This document shows positions 7,816 through 16,741 of a DNA stretch of 37,460 nt, one piece after another (position 1 is the first letter of the stretch; every line of letters begins with the position of its first letter). Source of the DNA: an uncultured Peptostreptococcaceae bacterium (GTDB taxonomy: Bacteria; Bacillota; Clostridia; Peptostreptococcales; Anaerovoracaceae). Made by a program: the position numbers and the translations under genes. Below the pieces are notes generated by a model. It ran no database searches. It was not told where the DNA came from and worked only from the letters and a program-made list of their open reading frames with translations. The DNA lies in the NCBI GenBank assembly GCA_949740445.1, contig CATJIF010000055.1, positions 1 through 37,460 on the forward strand, in the 5' to 3' direction.

Positions 7816-9043
7816 ATTGCGCAGAGGCTACACTACGGGAAGCTGCGCTGCAGCGGCGGCCTGGGGTGCGGCGCGCCTGGCATCCGGATGTCCGCCGGAA
7901 GAAATCACGGTATGCCACTTTCAGACGCCGGATAACACGCCGCTTTCACTCTCGCTGCTGTACGGCGAGGCAGAGGAGAATTGCGGGCGCTGCGCCGTGC
8001 AAAAGGATAGCGGCGACGATCCCGATGTTACCAACGGAATGTTAATCTTTGCAGAGGTGCGGCTGCATCCTGAAAGGGACAGCGTTGCTTCTGGCATCGT
8101 CATCGAAATCGACGGAGGAGAGGGCGTCGGGCGGGTAACGAAGCCAGGGCTGGCTTGCGCTGTAGGCCAGGCGGCCATCAATCCGGTGCCGCGGCGCATG
8201 ATCGAAGCGCAGGTGCGCCGGGCGCTGTCGCAGGCCGGCTGGCAAGGAAGGGCCAGCGTGCTTATATCCATTCCAGAGGGCAGGGCCATAGCAGCCAGAA
8301 CCTACAATCCGCGGCTGGGTATCGAAGGCGGCATTTCCGTATTGGGCACCAGCGGCATCGTTAAGCCCATGAGCGAACAGGCGCTGATCGACACGATTAA
8401 GGTAGAAATAAACATGCGCAAAGCGGCAGATGCCAGGTATTTGCTGCTAACCCCCGGAAACTATGGAGAAACCTTTCTGAGAACTACCATGGGGTTAAGC
8501 GATTTATATACAGTACAATTCAGTAATTTTTTAGGCGAAACCATCGACTATGCGGTAGAATGCGGTTTTCGCGGCCTGCTGCTTGCGGCCCACATCGGAA
8601 AGCTGGTAAAAGTAGCGGGCGGCATTATGAATACCCATTCGCGCTGCGGCGACTGCCGGCTGGAAATCCTGACAGCGCATGCGGCGCTGTGCGGCGGGCT
8701 TTCGGGCCCCCAGGGCGTACAGACTGCCCGCCGGCTGATGGAGTGCGTTACGACGGATGATGCCATCGCGGTTTTGGATGGCATAAGCGGCGCGCAGCCC
8801 ATCCGGGTGCGCGCAGGCGAAAAGGAGCGAAGCGGTTGCCAGGGGGAAGAAGCTTGCGGTGAAAGTCCTCTGCGGCGGCAAGTCATGCAGTCTGTGGTGC
8901 GAAAAGCGCAGTATTATGTCCAGTGCAGGGCAGGCGGTGAAATGGAAGTGGGCGCGGTGATGTTTTCCAACCGGTACGGGCTGCTGGCACAGACAGAAAA
9001 TGCGGCAGCGCTGGCAAGTGTTCTAAAGGAGGGACAGAGATAA
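7808..9043 (+). CDS. cbiD: Cobalt-precorrin-5B C1-methyltransferase
   Basis: CbiD (411 aa) transfers a methyl group from SAM to C1 of cobalt-precorrin-5B and occurs only in the anaerobic pathway. The N-terminal signature RRGYTTGSCAAAAA and the internal GEGVGRVTKPGL are clear. The protein is longer than the usual ~360-380 residues; a charged insert at about residues 337-357 (KERSGCQGEEACGE) accounts for part of this. The start lies inside the end of cbiK with only a weak SD, so translational coupling is likely. Confidence 0.95.
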   Translation: MNKLRRGYTTGSCAAAAAWGAARLASGCPPEEITVCHFQTPDNTPLSLSLLYGEAEENCGRCAVQKDSGDDPDVTNGMLIFAEVRLHPERDSVASGIVIEIDGGEGVGRVTKPGLACAVGQAAINPVPRRMIEAQVRRALSQAGWQGRASVLISIPEGRAIAARTYNPRLGIEGGISVLGTSGIVKPMSEQALIDTIKVEINMRKAADARYLLLTPGNYGETFLRTTMGLSDLYTVQFSNFLGETIDYAVECGFRGLLLAAHIGKLVKVAGGIMNTHSRCGDCRLEILTAHAALCGGLSGPQGVQTARRLMECVTTDDAIAVLDGISGAQPIRVRAGEKERSGCQGEEACGESPLRRQVMQSVVRKAQYYVQCRAGGEMEVGAVMFSNRYGLLAQTENAAALASVLKEGQR

Positions 9044-9757
9044 ATGGAAGAAGCTTTCGTGCAGGGCAGGGGAATGCTCTACGGCATCGGCGTGGGGCCG
9101 GGCGACCCGGAATTGATGACGCTGAAGGCGGTGCGGCTGATCGAGGCCTGCGACGTGGTGGCGATCCCCCGGTCGGGAAAAGAGGTCAACGCGGCGTATA
9201 CCATCGCTGCAGGAGCGGTTGCAGACATCGGCCAAAAACCGCTGATCGAAGTGGATATGCCGATGATCCGCGATCCGGAGAAGCTGGCGCAGAGCCACGA
9301 TGCGGCAGCGGCGCAGATCATGTCGCTGCTGGATGAAGGAAAGGATGTAGCCTTCTTAACGCTGGGCGACCCCAGCATCTATTCGACCTATATTTACGTG
9401 CACCAGAGGGTGCGTTCGGCAGGCTATCAGGCGCAGCTCATCGTCGGAATCCCTTCGTTTTGTGCGGCAGCGGCACGCTTAAACGAAGGGCTGACCGAGG
9501 CTTCGAAGGCATTGCACATTATCCCGGCCTCCTACGGCGGACTGGAGGAAGCACTTGCGCTTCCGGGAACAAAGGTTTTGATGAAAAGCGGGCGCGCCAT
9601 CGGTAAAATCAAGCAGGTGCTGCGCTCCATGGAGAACAGCCACACCGTCGGCATGGTGGAGCGCTGCGGCATGGAGGGCGAACGGGTCTACCGGAGCGCC
9701 GGGGAAATCGACGAAGAAGCGGGATATTTTTCGCTGCTGGTGGTAAAAGAAAAGTGA
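9044..9757 (+). CDS. cbiL: Cobalt-precorrin-2 C20-methyltransferase
   Basis: CbiL (237 aa) methylates C20 of cobalt-sirohydrochlorin (cobalt-factor II). It has the tetrapyrrole methylase fold with GIGVGPGDPELMTLKA near residues 14-29 and FLTLGDPSIYSTY near residue 106. GGAGGG precedes the ATG at 9044, which directly abuts the cbiD stop. An internal Met at residue 11 would also fit the family length, but the SD favours the first ATG. Confidence 0.94.
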   Translation: MEEAFVQGRGMLYGIGVGPGDPELMTLKAVRLIEACDVVAIPRSGKEVNAAYTIAAGAVADIGQKPLIEVDMPMIRDPEKLAQSHDAAAAQIMSLLDEGKDVAFLTLGDPSIYSTYIYVHQRVRSAGYQAQLIVGIPSFCAAAARLNEGLTEASKALHIIPASYGGLEEALALPGTKVLMKSGRAIGKIKQVLRSMENSHTVGMVERCGMEGERVYRSAGEIDEEAGYFSLLVVKEK

Positions 9758-9770
9758 GGAAACAACGGAT

Positions 9771-10535
9771 ATGGTACATTTCGTAGGAGCGGGGCCGGGA
9801 GCGGCGGACCTGATTACAGTACGGGGACAGGCGCTGCTTGCGGCAGCGGATGTGATTATCTATGCGGGTTCGCTGGTCAATCCAGAGCATTTAAAACTGG
9901 CTAGGGAGGGCTGCCGGATCTACGACAGCGCATCCATGACGCTGGAAGAAGTCATTGCGGTAATAAAACAGGCCGAGGCCCAGGGGCTTACCACTGTGCG
10001 GCTGCATACGGGCGACCCCAGCATTTACGGGGCGATCCGCGAACAGATGGATTTGCTTGCGCAGGCGGGCATCTGCTACGATGTAACGCCGGGCGTCAGC
10101 TCTTTTTGCGGAGCGGCGGCGGCGCTGAAGGCAGAGTACACCCTGCCGGATGTATCGCAGACAGTAATCATCACCCGCATGGCAGGGCGCACGCCCGTGC
10201 CGGAAAAGGAAGAAATTGCAAAATTGGCGGCTCACGAGGCGACGATGGCCATTTTCCTGAGCACAGGGCTGTTAGAGCCGTTGTCCGCGGAGCTTATGCG
10301 GGGCGGCTATGCTGCGGATACCCCGGCGGCTATCGTATATAAAGCAACGTGGCCGGAGGAGCGGGTTTTTTATGGCACGGTGGAAACGCTGCCGCAGATT
10401 GCCCGGGAAAACTCCATTACCAAGACAGCGCTGATTCTGGTAGGCCGGTTTTTAGGCGACAGCTACCAGCGTTCGAAGCTGTACGACCCGTCGTTTACGC
10501 ATGAATTCCGGGAGGCATCGGAAACATGCAAATAA
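9771..10535 (+). CDS. cbiF: Cobalt-precorrin-4 C11-methyltransferase
   Basis: CbiF (254 aa) methylates C11 of cobalt-precorrin-4 using SAM. The start VHFVGAGPGAADLITVRG and the motif RLHTGDPSIYGAIREQMD (near residue 80) are characteristic of CbiF/CobM. The SD is GTGAGGAAA upstream of the ATG at 9771. The 3' end overlaps hemA by 10 nt. Confidence 0.95.
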   Translation: MVHFVGAGPGAADLITVRGQALLAAADVIIYAGSLVNPEHLKLAREGCRIYDSASMTLEEVIAVIKQAEAQGLTTVRLHTGDPSIYGAIREQMDLLAQAGICYDVTPGVSSFCGAAAALKAEYTLPDVSQTVIITRMAGRTPVPEKEEIAKLAAHEATMAIFLSTGLLEPLSAELMRGGYAADTPAAIVYKATWPEERVFYGTVETLPQIARENSITKTALILVGRFLGDSYQRSKLYDPSFTHEFREASETCK

Positions 10536-11848
10536 TTATGGTGGGCATTGACCACAGCAAAGCGCCCATAGCGCTGCGCGAGCGGTTTTCCTTTACAAAA
10601 GCCCAGGCGGCGGAGGCGATGAAGCTGCTCAGGAAAGAGGGGCGGGCCGGAGGATGCCTTCTGATTTCTACCTGCAACCGCACAGAGCTCTACGTCAGCG
10701 GCTGGTCGGCAGAAAACCAGACACCCTACGAAGCGCTCTGCGGTGTTAAGAGAATTTCAACAGAGGCCCATAAGGAATGTTTTACGGTGCGTCAGGGTAT
10801 GGAAGCGGCCAGACATCTGCTCCGGTTGAGCTGCGGCATGAATTCCAGCATTTTCGGCGAAGACCAGATCATAGCCCAGGTGCGCGAGGCGCTGAAAGAA
10901 GCCCGGCGCTGTGGATGCACCGATGCGATTTTGGAGCAGCTCTTCCAGACAGCAGTCGCCGCAGCCAAGCGGGTAAAGTCCACGGTGCGATTGACATCGG
11001 CAAACCCGTCTACGGCGTCCAACGCTGTGGCATTCCTGATGCAGCGGCTGAAAAGCCTGAAAAATGTGCCGTGCCTCATCATCGGCAACGGCCAGATGGG
11101 GCTTTTAATCGCCAATGCACTGACAGCAAAGGGTGCGAAGGTCGCCATGACGCTGCGCAGGGCGTATCACAAAAACGACCGGCAGGAATCGCTGGTTCCT
11201 GCCGGATGCGAAATGATTCCCTACGAAAATCGCATATCGGTATTGGGCAATTATTCGGTGGTAATCAGCGCCACACTGTCGCCTCACTATACGATTTTGC
11301 AAAGCGACTTGGAAGGCGCAGCGCTGAGAGAAAACAGCCTCTGGCTGGATTTGGCCGTGCCCCGGGATATCGACCCCGATATTCACGCCTGTGGTCTGAC
11401 CGAGGTTGTCGATATCGACCAGCTGAGCGAAGCGGTACGCAGCCAGGCAGACCAAAAGGCCATGGAGCAGGCGCTGACGATCCTGGACGACTACGAAGAA
11501 AAACTGCGCCGCCGGTTCGGTTTTCGGCCCGCGGTGGAACAGGTTCAGGAAATTGCAGAAGCGGTCGGTAGAGACACGGCGGATCGGTTGAATTTCTGCG
11601 TTAAGAAAATATTTAACGAAGAAAAACAGGCAGCAGGCGAAGAAACCGCAGACGATATAACAAAGAAGCTTGCGGAAGAAATCGCAGGGGCAGCGGAAAA
11701 ATCCGCGGCGAAGATGTTATACTGCCTTCGCGATACGCTGCCACAGCAGCTGTGGCAGGGCTGCCTGGAAGCGCTGAAACAGGGTGTTGCGCAGGATACG
11801 CTGAAAACAGGACAGGCAAAAAAACGATACGAGGTAACGATAGAATGA
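10526..11848 (+). CDS. hemA: Glutamyl-tRNA reductase
   Basis: HemA (440 aa) reduces Glu-tRNA(Glu) to glutamate-1-semialdehyde, the first committed step of C5-pathway tetrapyrrole synthesis. The catalytic Cys50 lies in STCNRTELY and the N-terminus MVGIDHSKAPIALRERF is typical. The central NADPH-binding domain has IIGNGQMG near residue 190, and the C-terminal dimerisation part is helical and highly charged. Its place between cbiF and cbiH, where cbiG is often found, puts precursor supply under the B12 riboswitch. hemL and hemB are not in the window. Confidence 0.95.
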   Translation: MQIIMVGIDHSKAPIALRERFSFTKAQAAEAMKLLRKEGRAGGCLLISTCNRTELYVSGWSAENQTPYEALCGVKRISTEAHKECFTVRQGMEAARHLLRLSCGMNSSIFGEDQIIAQVREALKEARRCGCTDAILEQLFQTAVAAAKRVKSTVRLTSANPSTASNAVAFLMQRLKSLKNVPCLIIGNGQMGLLIANALTAKGAKVAMTLRRAYHKNDRQESLVPAGCEMIPYENRISVLGNYSVVISATLSPHYTILQSDLEGAALRENSLWLDLAVPRDIDPDIHACGLTEVVDIDQLSEAVRSQADQKAMEQALTILDDYEEKLRRRFGFRPAVEQVQEIAEAVGRDTADRLNFCVKKIFNEEKQAAGEETADDITKKLAEEIAGAAEKSAAKMLYCLRDTLPQQLWQGCLEALKQGVAQDTLKTGQAKKRYEVTIE

Positions 11849-12576
11849 AAATATATGTGGTAGGCTTAGGCCCCGGAGAGCGGGCGCAGATGACGCAGAG
11901 GGCTTACGATGTCTTAAACGAAAGCGAGGTTATTGCCGGGTACGATGTATACATCGACTTAATCCGCAAGGATTTCGCCCATAAAAAACTGGTGTCCACG
12001 CCGATGAAAAAAGAGGCAGAGCGCTGTCGTCTGGTGATAGAAGAAGCGCTTTTAGGACAGACCGTGGCCATGGTCTGCAGCGGCGATGCCGGCGTGTACG
12101 GCATGGCTGGCCTGATGTTCGAGGTGGCGCAGGAATACGAGCCGGTGGAAATCGAAGTCGTGGCTGGCATTACAGCAGCCTGCAGCGGGGCAGCGGTGCT
12201 GGGAGCGCCGCTGATTCACGACTTTGCCGTCATCAGCTTAAGCGACCTGCTGACGCCGTGGGAAAAAATCGAAAAGCGCCTGGCGTGCGCTGCCGATGGG
12301 GATTTCGTTCTCTGCCTGTACAACCCATCCAGCAAAAAGCGGCACGATTATCTGCAAAAAGCCTGCGATATCGTGCTGCGCTACCGCAGCTCGCAGACAG
12401 TTTGCGGCTTTGTAAAGAACATCGGGCGCGAAGGGCAGACGGGGCAGCTGGTAAGCCTGTCGCAGCTGCGGGATACCGCTGTGGATATGTTTACTACAGT
12501 GTATATCGGAAATTCGCAGACCAGACAGATTAACGGCCGCATGGTAACGCCCAGGGGCTATCGGGAAGTCAGGTAA
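11845..12576 (+). CDS. cbiH: Cobalt-precorrin-3 C17-methyltransferase
   Basis: CbiH (243 aa) methylates C17 and drives ring contraction with delta-lactone formation in the anaerobic pathway. The N-terminus KIYVVGLGPGERAQMT and the motif VCSGDAGVYGMAGLMFE (near residue 75) identify it. It is a stand-alone domain: no CbiG domain is fused to either end. The ATG at 11845 overlaps the hemA stop by 4 nt (ATGA); the upstream in-frame Met at 11752 lies inside hemA. Confidence 0.94.
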   Translation: MKIYVVGLGPGERAQMTQRAYDVLNESEVIAGYDVYIDLIRKDFAHKKLVSTPMKKEAERCRLVIEEALLGQTVAMVCSGDAGVYGMAGLMFEVAQEYEPVEIEVVAGITAACSGAAVLGAPLIHDFAVISLSDLLTPWEKIEKRLACAADGDFVLCLYNPSSKKRHDYLQKACDIVLRYRSSQTVCGFVKNIGREGQTGQLVSLSQLRDTAVDMFTTVYIGNSQTRQINGRMVTPRGYREVR

Positions 12577-12585
12577 GGAGAGCGT

Positions 12586-14148
12586 ATGGCAAGGCTTTTG
12601 ATCTTTGCAGGGACAACAGAGGGAAGAAGGCTGGCAGAAGTGCTCTCCCGGGCGTCGCAGGTGCATGGCGGCACAGGAGAAGCGGCTGGACAGTGGCCTC
12701 ACGAGGTGGTTGTACACGTGGCGACCGACTACGGCCTTGAAGTTCTGCCGAAGCGCCTGCCCGGCATCCTCGCCGAGGCGGGGCGGCTGACGCTTGCGCA
12801 GATGACGCAGTATATGCAGGCGCAGCGCTTCGATTTGGTTGTGGACACGACACACCCCTATGCGGCGGAGGCGTCGGAAAACATCCGTTCGGCCTGCCAG
12901 GCAACGCAGACCCGATACCTGCGGCTGCTGCGGCAGGGTGTGTCAGGCGATGTAGAACAGAGCGCGGCGGTCGAAGAAGTGTGCAGCGTCCAGGCGGCGG
13001 CAGAATATCTAAACCAGATGCCGGGGACGGCGCTCATAACCACAGGAAGCAAGGAACTGGAAGCCTTTACCCAGGTGCGCGGCTGGAAGGAGCGCCTGTT
13101 TGTCAGAGTGTTGCCCACGGCTTCCGTAGTGGAAAAATGCCAGCGCCTGGGCTTTGCCGGGCGGCAGCTGATCTGCATGCAGGGGCCCTTTTCTTACGAA
13201 ATGAACCGGGCGCTGCTGCTGCAGACAGGGGCGGATTGCCTCGTAACCAAGGATTCCGGGCAGCCGGGCGGCTTTGCGGAAAAATATCGGGCGGCCATTG
13301 AGCTGGGGGTAAAGCTCATTATCATCGGGCGCGCAAGCAGGGAGCAGGGTCTGTCCTACGAAGAAGTCTGCGCGGAGCTTTGGCAGAGCTTCGGCATCGA
13401 CTGCGGAGGAGATACCGTGCCGACGGTCGAAACGCTTCTGCCCGGAGATGTCCGAAATGGTGCCAAAGTCACTGGCAGTGCTGCAAAAGACACTTGCCAC
13501 GATAAAGACGCAGAAAAAACTCCGCACGACAACGATAGCAAGAAACAACCGAGTAGCGGCCGGAGGATGCCGGCAGAGCCGTACTTCCCTCTGTTTATAA
13601 ATATAAAAGACCGCCTGGCCGTAGTTGTAGGCGCTGGAACGGTCGGAATGCGCCGCCTGCGCTCGCTGGGCGGATTTCCCTGCCGCCTGCGGCTGGTGGC
13701 AAAAGAACTGCCTGAGGGGTATTCGCAGGAGCGTTTCGCCGCAGAGATTAACGGCATGTGCGGGCACAGCGCATCCGGCGGCAGAAGCTTTGAGCTTTTG
13801 CAGCGGGAATTTCTGCCGGAGGATATAGAAGGAGCGGCGCTTGTGGTAGCCGCTACAGACGACAGGCAGGTCAATCAGTGGATTGCCGCCCTGTGCAGGA
13901 CGCAGGGCATACCCGTCAGCGTTGCCGACAGCCCCGCAGAGTGCAGCTTTTTCTTTCCCGGCATCGCACGGAAGGGGCCTCTTGTGGCAGGCGTTACGGC
14001 TTCGGGGACAGACCACCGGCTGGCAAGGGTACTGACAGAAAAGATACAGGGCGTCGTCTCTGCCGCAGCGCCGGCGGATGCAGCGCCGGTGAAGGAGCAG
14101 CAATCCGTTTGTGCAGAGAGGCGGTTCACTTGCACAGAAGGGCAGTAG
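12586..14148 (+). CDS. cbiJ: Cobalt-precorrin-6A reductase fused to precorrin-2 dehydrogenase
   Basis: A two-domain protein (520 aa). Residues 1 to ~270 are CbiJ, the NAD(P)H-dependent reductase of cobalt-precorrin-6A, with FAGTTEGRRLAE at the start and the DTTHPYA motif near residue 90. Residues ~325-500 are a siroheme-synthase N-terminal type dehydrogenase (SirC/Met8/CysG-N): FPLFINIKDRLAVVVGAGTVGMRR, with the GxGxxG at about 349-354, and ATDDRQVN downstream. The latter oxidises precorrin-2 to sirohydrochlorin, the substrate of CbiK. A Lys/Asp-rich linker (about 285-325) joins them. The C-terminal ferrochelatase helix region of CysG looks short or absent. SD AAGGAGAG precedes the ATG. Confidence 0.9.
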   Translation: MARLLIFAGTTEGRRLAEVLSRASQVHGGTGEAAGQWPHEVVVHVATDYGLEVLPKRLPGILAEAGRLTLAQMTQYMQAQRFDLVVDTTHPYAAEASENIRSACQATQTRYLRLLRQGVSGDVEQSAAVEEVCSVQAAAEYLNQMPGTALITTGSKELEAFTQVRGWKERLFVRVLPTASVVEKCQRLGFAGRQLICMQGPFSYEMNRALLLQTGADCLVTKDSGQPGGFAEKYRAAIELGVKLIIIGRASREQGLSYEEVCAELWQSFGIDCGGDTVPTVETLLPGDVRNGAKVTGSAAKDTCHDKDAEKTPHDNDSKKQPSSGRRMPAEPYFPLFINIKDRLAVVVGAGTVGMRRLRSLGGFPCRLRLVAKELPEGYSQERFAAEINGMCGHSASGGRSFELLQREFLPEDIEGAALVVAATDDRQVNQWIAALCRTQGIPVSVADSPAECSFFFPGIARKGPLVAGVTASGTDHRLARVLTEKIQGVVSAAAPADAAPVKEQQSVCAERRFTCTEGQ

Positions 14149-14198
14149 CAGGAAGCAGGGAGAGCGAAAGAAGCGGAAAGAACGAAAGGAGCGGAATC

Positions 14199-15092
14199 GT
14201 GATAACAAAGAAGCAGGTGCGGGTAGGAAGCCGCGACAGCAAACTGGCTGTTGTCCAGGCGGAAATCATAATGGCGGCCATCGCCCGGCAGCATCCGGAA
14301 ATAGAGCTGACGCTGGTTCCCATGAAAACCACAGGCGACATGATTTTGGACCGCCGCCTGGATGAAATCGGCGGAAAGGGACTCTTTGTAAAAGAGCTGG
14401 ATCGTGCGCTGCGGGAGAGCCGCATCGACATTTCCGTGCACAGCTTAAAGGATATGCCGATGGAGGTGCCCGACGACCTGCCGCTGCTCGCCTTTTCGCA
14501 GCGGGAAAACCCCTTCGATGCCTGGGTGCTGCCCGCTGGCGCAGAGAGGTTCGACACCAAAAAGCCCATCGGAAGCTCCAGCCCGCGGCGCTGTTTGCAG
14601 ATAGAAAAATTGCATCCCGGAAGCCGGGTAGAGAGCGTGCGCGGAAACCTGCAGACGCGCCTTGCCAAGCTGGACGACGGTGAATACGGAGCGCTGATCC
14701 TGGCCTGTGCGGGGTTGCAGCGGCTGGGGCTTGCAGGCCGCATTGCCAGAACCTTCAGCGCTGACGAAATCATTCCGGCAGCCGGACAGGGAACGCTGTG
14801 CGTGCAGGGAAGGGCCGGGGAAGATTATTCCTATCTGGATGCCGTGGATTGCCCGCAGTCCAGAATCGAATCGCTGGCAGAGCGGGCGTTTGTAGCGTGG
14901 CTGGATGGCGGATGCAGTTCGCCGATTGCGGCCTATGCACAGGTGAGCGAGGGGAAGGTGCTGATCCGAGGCATGTATTTCGACGAAGAGACGAAGCAGT
15001 GCAGGACGGGCAAAATCAGCGGCGAAGCAGGGCAGGCACAAACGCTGGCGCAGCAGTTGGCAGAGGAGTTGCAGGGAGGAAAAAACGCATGA
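14199..15092 (+). CDS. hemC: Porphobilinogen deaminase (hydroxymethylbilane synthase)
   Basis: HemC (297 aa) polymerises four porphobilinogens into hydroxymethylbilane. RVGSRDSKLAVVQAE at the start, GSSSPRR near residue 127 and the dipyrromethane-cofactor Cys239 in LDGGCSSPIAAY are all present. The GTG at 14199 is the chosen start: AAAGGAG lies about 8 nt upstream and the next residues match the family N-terminus, whereas the in-frame ATG at 13878 lies inside cbiJ. Its stop overlaps the cobA-hemD start. Confidence 0.95.
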   Translation: MITKKQVRVGSRDSKLAVVQAEIIMAAIARQHPEIELTLVPMKTTGDMILDRRLDEIGGKGLFVKELDRALRESRIDISVHSLKDMPMEVPDDLPLLAFSQRENPFDAWVLPAGAERFDTKKPIGSSSPRRCLQIEKLHPGSRVESVRGNLQTRLAKLDDGEYGALILACAGLQRLGLAGRIARTFSADEIIPAAGQGTLCVQGRAGEDYSYLDAVDCPQSRIESLAERAFVAWLDGGCSSPIAAYAQVSEGKVLIRGMYFDEETKQCRTGKISGEAGQAQTLAQQLAEELQGGKNA

Positions 15093-16741
15093 GCCGGGAA
15101 CAGATAACGCATCAGAACCAAACGCAGGGCGCAGACCAGAAGGCAGAAGAAGAAAGGCCGATGATGGAAGGCGCAGCGGCAGAACCGGTGGCAGGCGGAA
15201 AGGTGTGGCTGGTAGGGGCAGGGCCTTCCGATGCCGGTCTGATGACGCTGCGCGGCAAAGCAGTGCTGGAGCAAGCCGATGTCGTAGTATACGATAAGCT
15301 GGTAGGCCAGGGCATTATGGCACTGATTCCGCCGGAAACAGAACTGATTAACGTAGGAAAAGAAGCGGGCAGACATCCGGTTCCGCAGGAGGAAATCAAC
15401 CACATTCTGCTGCGAGAAGCCAGGAAGGGCCGGCGCGTAGTGCGGTTAAAGGGTGGAGACCCCTTTGTATTCGGACGCGGCGGCGAGGAGCTGGAGCTTT
15501 TGTGCGAGTGGGGAATTCCTTTCGAAATCGTTCCGGGAATTACGTCGGCGGTAGCGGTGCCTGCCTACAACGGAATTCCGGTAACGCACCGGGATTTCTG
15601 CTCCAGCTTTCACGTCATTACCGGCCACACGAAAAACAAGCCCGAAGCGGAAATCAACTACAAGGCGTTAGTGGACATGGGCGGCACCTGCATCTTTCTC
15701 ATGGGGATTACGGCCATGGAAGGCATCTGCCAGGGGCTGCTTTCCGCTGGCATGGAGCCCACTGTTGCCGCTGCTGTGCTGGAACGCGGAACTACCGCGC
15801 ACCAGCGCAGGGTCGTTTCCGACATCGCCCACCTTCCGGAAGCGGCAAAAGCGGCGCAGATCCGCACGCCGGCCATCATCGTAGTAGGAGAGGTCTGTAC
15901 CCTGGCAGATAGGTTTTCCTGGGCGGAACAGCGTCCGTTGGGCGGATTGAAAATCGCTGTTACCCGGCCGCGGGACAGAAGCTCGCGCCTGGCAGAGCAG
16001 CTTTCGCTGTTCGGGGCAGAGGTCGTGCTGCTTCCCGCCATTCAGACGCAGCCGGTTGTAGAGAACCAGGCATTGAGCACAGCCCTGGCGCACATCGGAG
16101 AGTACGACTGGCTGGTATTCACAAGCCCTGCCGGCGTTCAAATCTTCTTTGCGGAGCTTTTACAGCGCCGCATGGATATCCGCAGCCTGGCGGGCATACA
16201 GATTGCTGCAATCGGGCAGGCTACTCGGCAGGCCATCGAAGAGAGGGGCCTGTTTACCGATTTAATGCCGCAGGTTTACAGCGGCGAGACGCTGGGGCGG
16301 CTGCTTGCCGACCGCCTGCTGCAGGAACGCCGGAGAGGAAAAAGCGGAAGAGTGCTGCTGCCGCGGGCGCGCAAGGGCACAGAGGATGTCATCCGCCCGC
16401 TGCTGTCCGAGGGCTTTGCCGTAACGGACATAGCGTTGTACGATACGCTGCTCCAGGCGGAAAACCCCAAAGCACGCTGGGATGAGAGCGTGGATTACAC
16501 GACCTTTACCAGCGCATCCACAGTACAGGGCTTCGCTGCCATGCATCCGGAAATCGACTATTCAGCAGTAAAGGCGGTCTGCATCGGACAGCAGACGGCA
16601 AAGGCTGCCGCCGGGTTAGGCATGCAGGTATTTATATCGAAGGAAGCGACGATGGACAGCATGACAGAGCTGTTAATGGAGCTTTCATCTCGTGAGGCTG
16701 GCAAAATGGCCCAGGCTGAAAGCGGGGAGGCGCAGCAGTGA
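15089..16741 (+). CDS. cobA-hemD: Uroporphyrinogen-III C-methyltransferase / uroporphyrinogen-III synthase fusion
   Basis: A fusion (550 aa) common in Bacillota. The N-terminal CobA/SUMT domain (about residues 38-280) makes precorrin-2 from uroporphyrinogen III with SAM; it shows LVGAGPSDAGLMTLRG and RLKGGDPFVFGRGGEE near residue 120. The C-terminal HemD domain (about 288-540) cyclises hydroxymethylbilane; it begins IAVTRPRDRSSRLAEQL. Both steps flanking uroporphyrinogen III are thus on one chain. The first ~35 residues are a Gln/Glu-rich tail outside the catalytic core. GGGAGG precedes the ATG, which overlaps the hemC stop by 4 nt. Confidence 0.95.
   Translation: MSREQITHQNQTQGADQKAEEERPMMEGAAAEPVAGGKVWLVGAGPSDAGLMTLRGKAVLEQADVVVYDKLVGQGIMALIPPETELINVGKEAGRHPVPQEEINHILLREARKGRRVVRLKGGDPFVFGRGGEELELLCEWGIPFEIVPGITSAVAVPAYNGIPVTHRDFCSSFHVITGHTKNKPEAEINYKALVDMGGTCIFLMGITAMEGICQGLLSAGMEPTVAAAVLERGTTAHQRRVVSDIAHLPEAAKAAQIRTPAIIVVGEVCTLADRFSWAEQRPLGGLKIAVTRPRDRSSRLAEQLSLFGAEVVLLPAIQTQPVVENQALSTALAHIGEYDWLVFTSPAGVQIFFAELLQRRMDIRSLAGIQIAAIGQATRQAIEERGLFTDLMPQVYSGETLGRLLADRLLQERRRGKSGRVLLPRARKGTEDVIRPLLSEGFAVTDIALYDTLLQAENPKARWDESVDYTTFTSASTVQGFAAMHPEIDYSAVKAVCIGQQTAKAAAGLGMQVFISKEATMDSMTELLMELSSREAGKMAQAESGEAQQ

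Noticed and set aside
13009..14208. Long antisense ORFs inside the cobalamin operon (e.g. 399 aa here, 339 aa at 19208-20227)
   Set aside because: They are shadow frames of strongly supported genes in GC-rich DNA, with no SD, promoter or recognisable domains.
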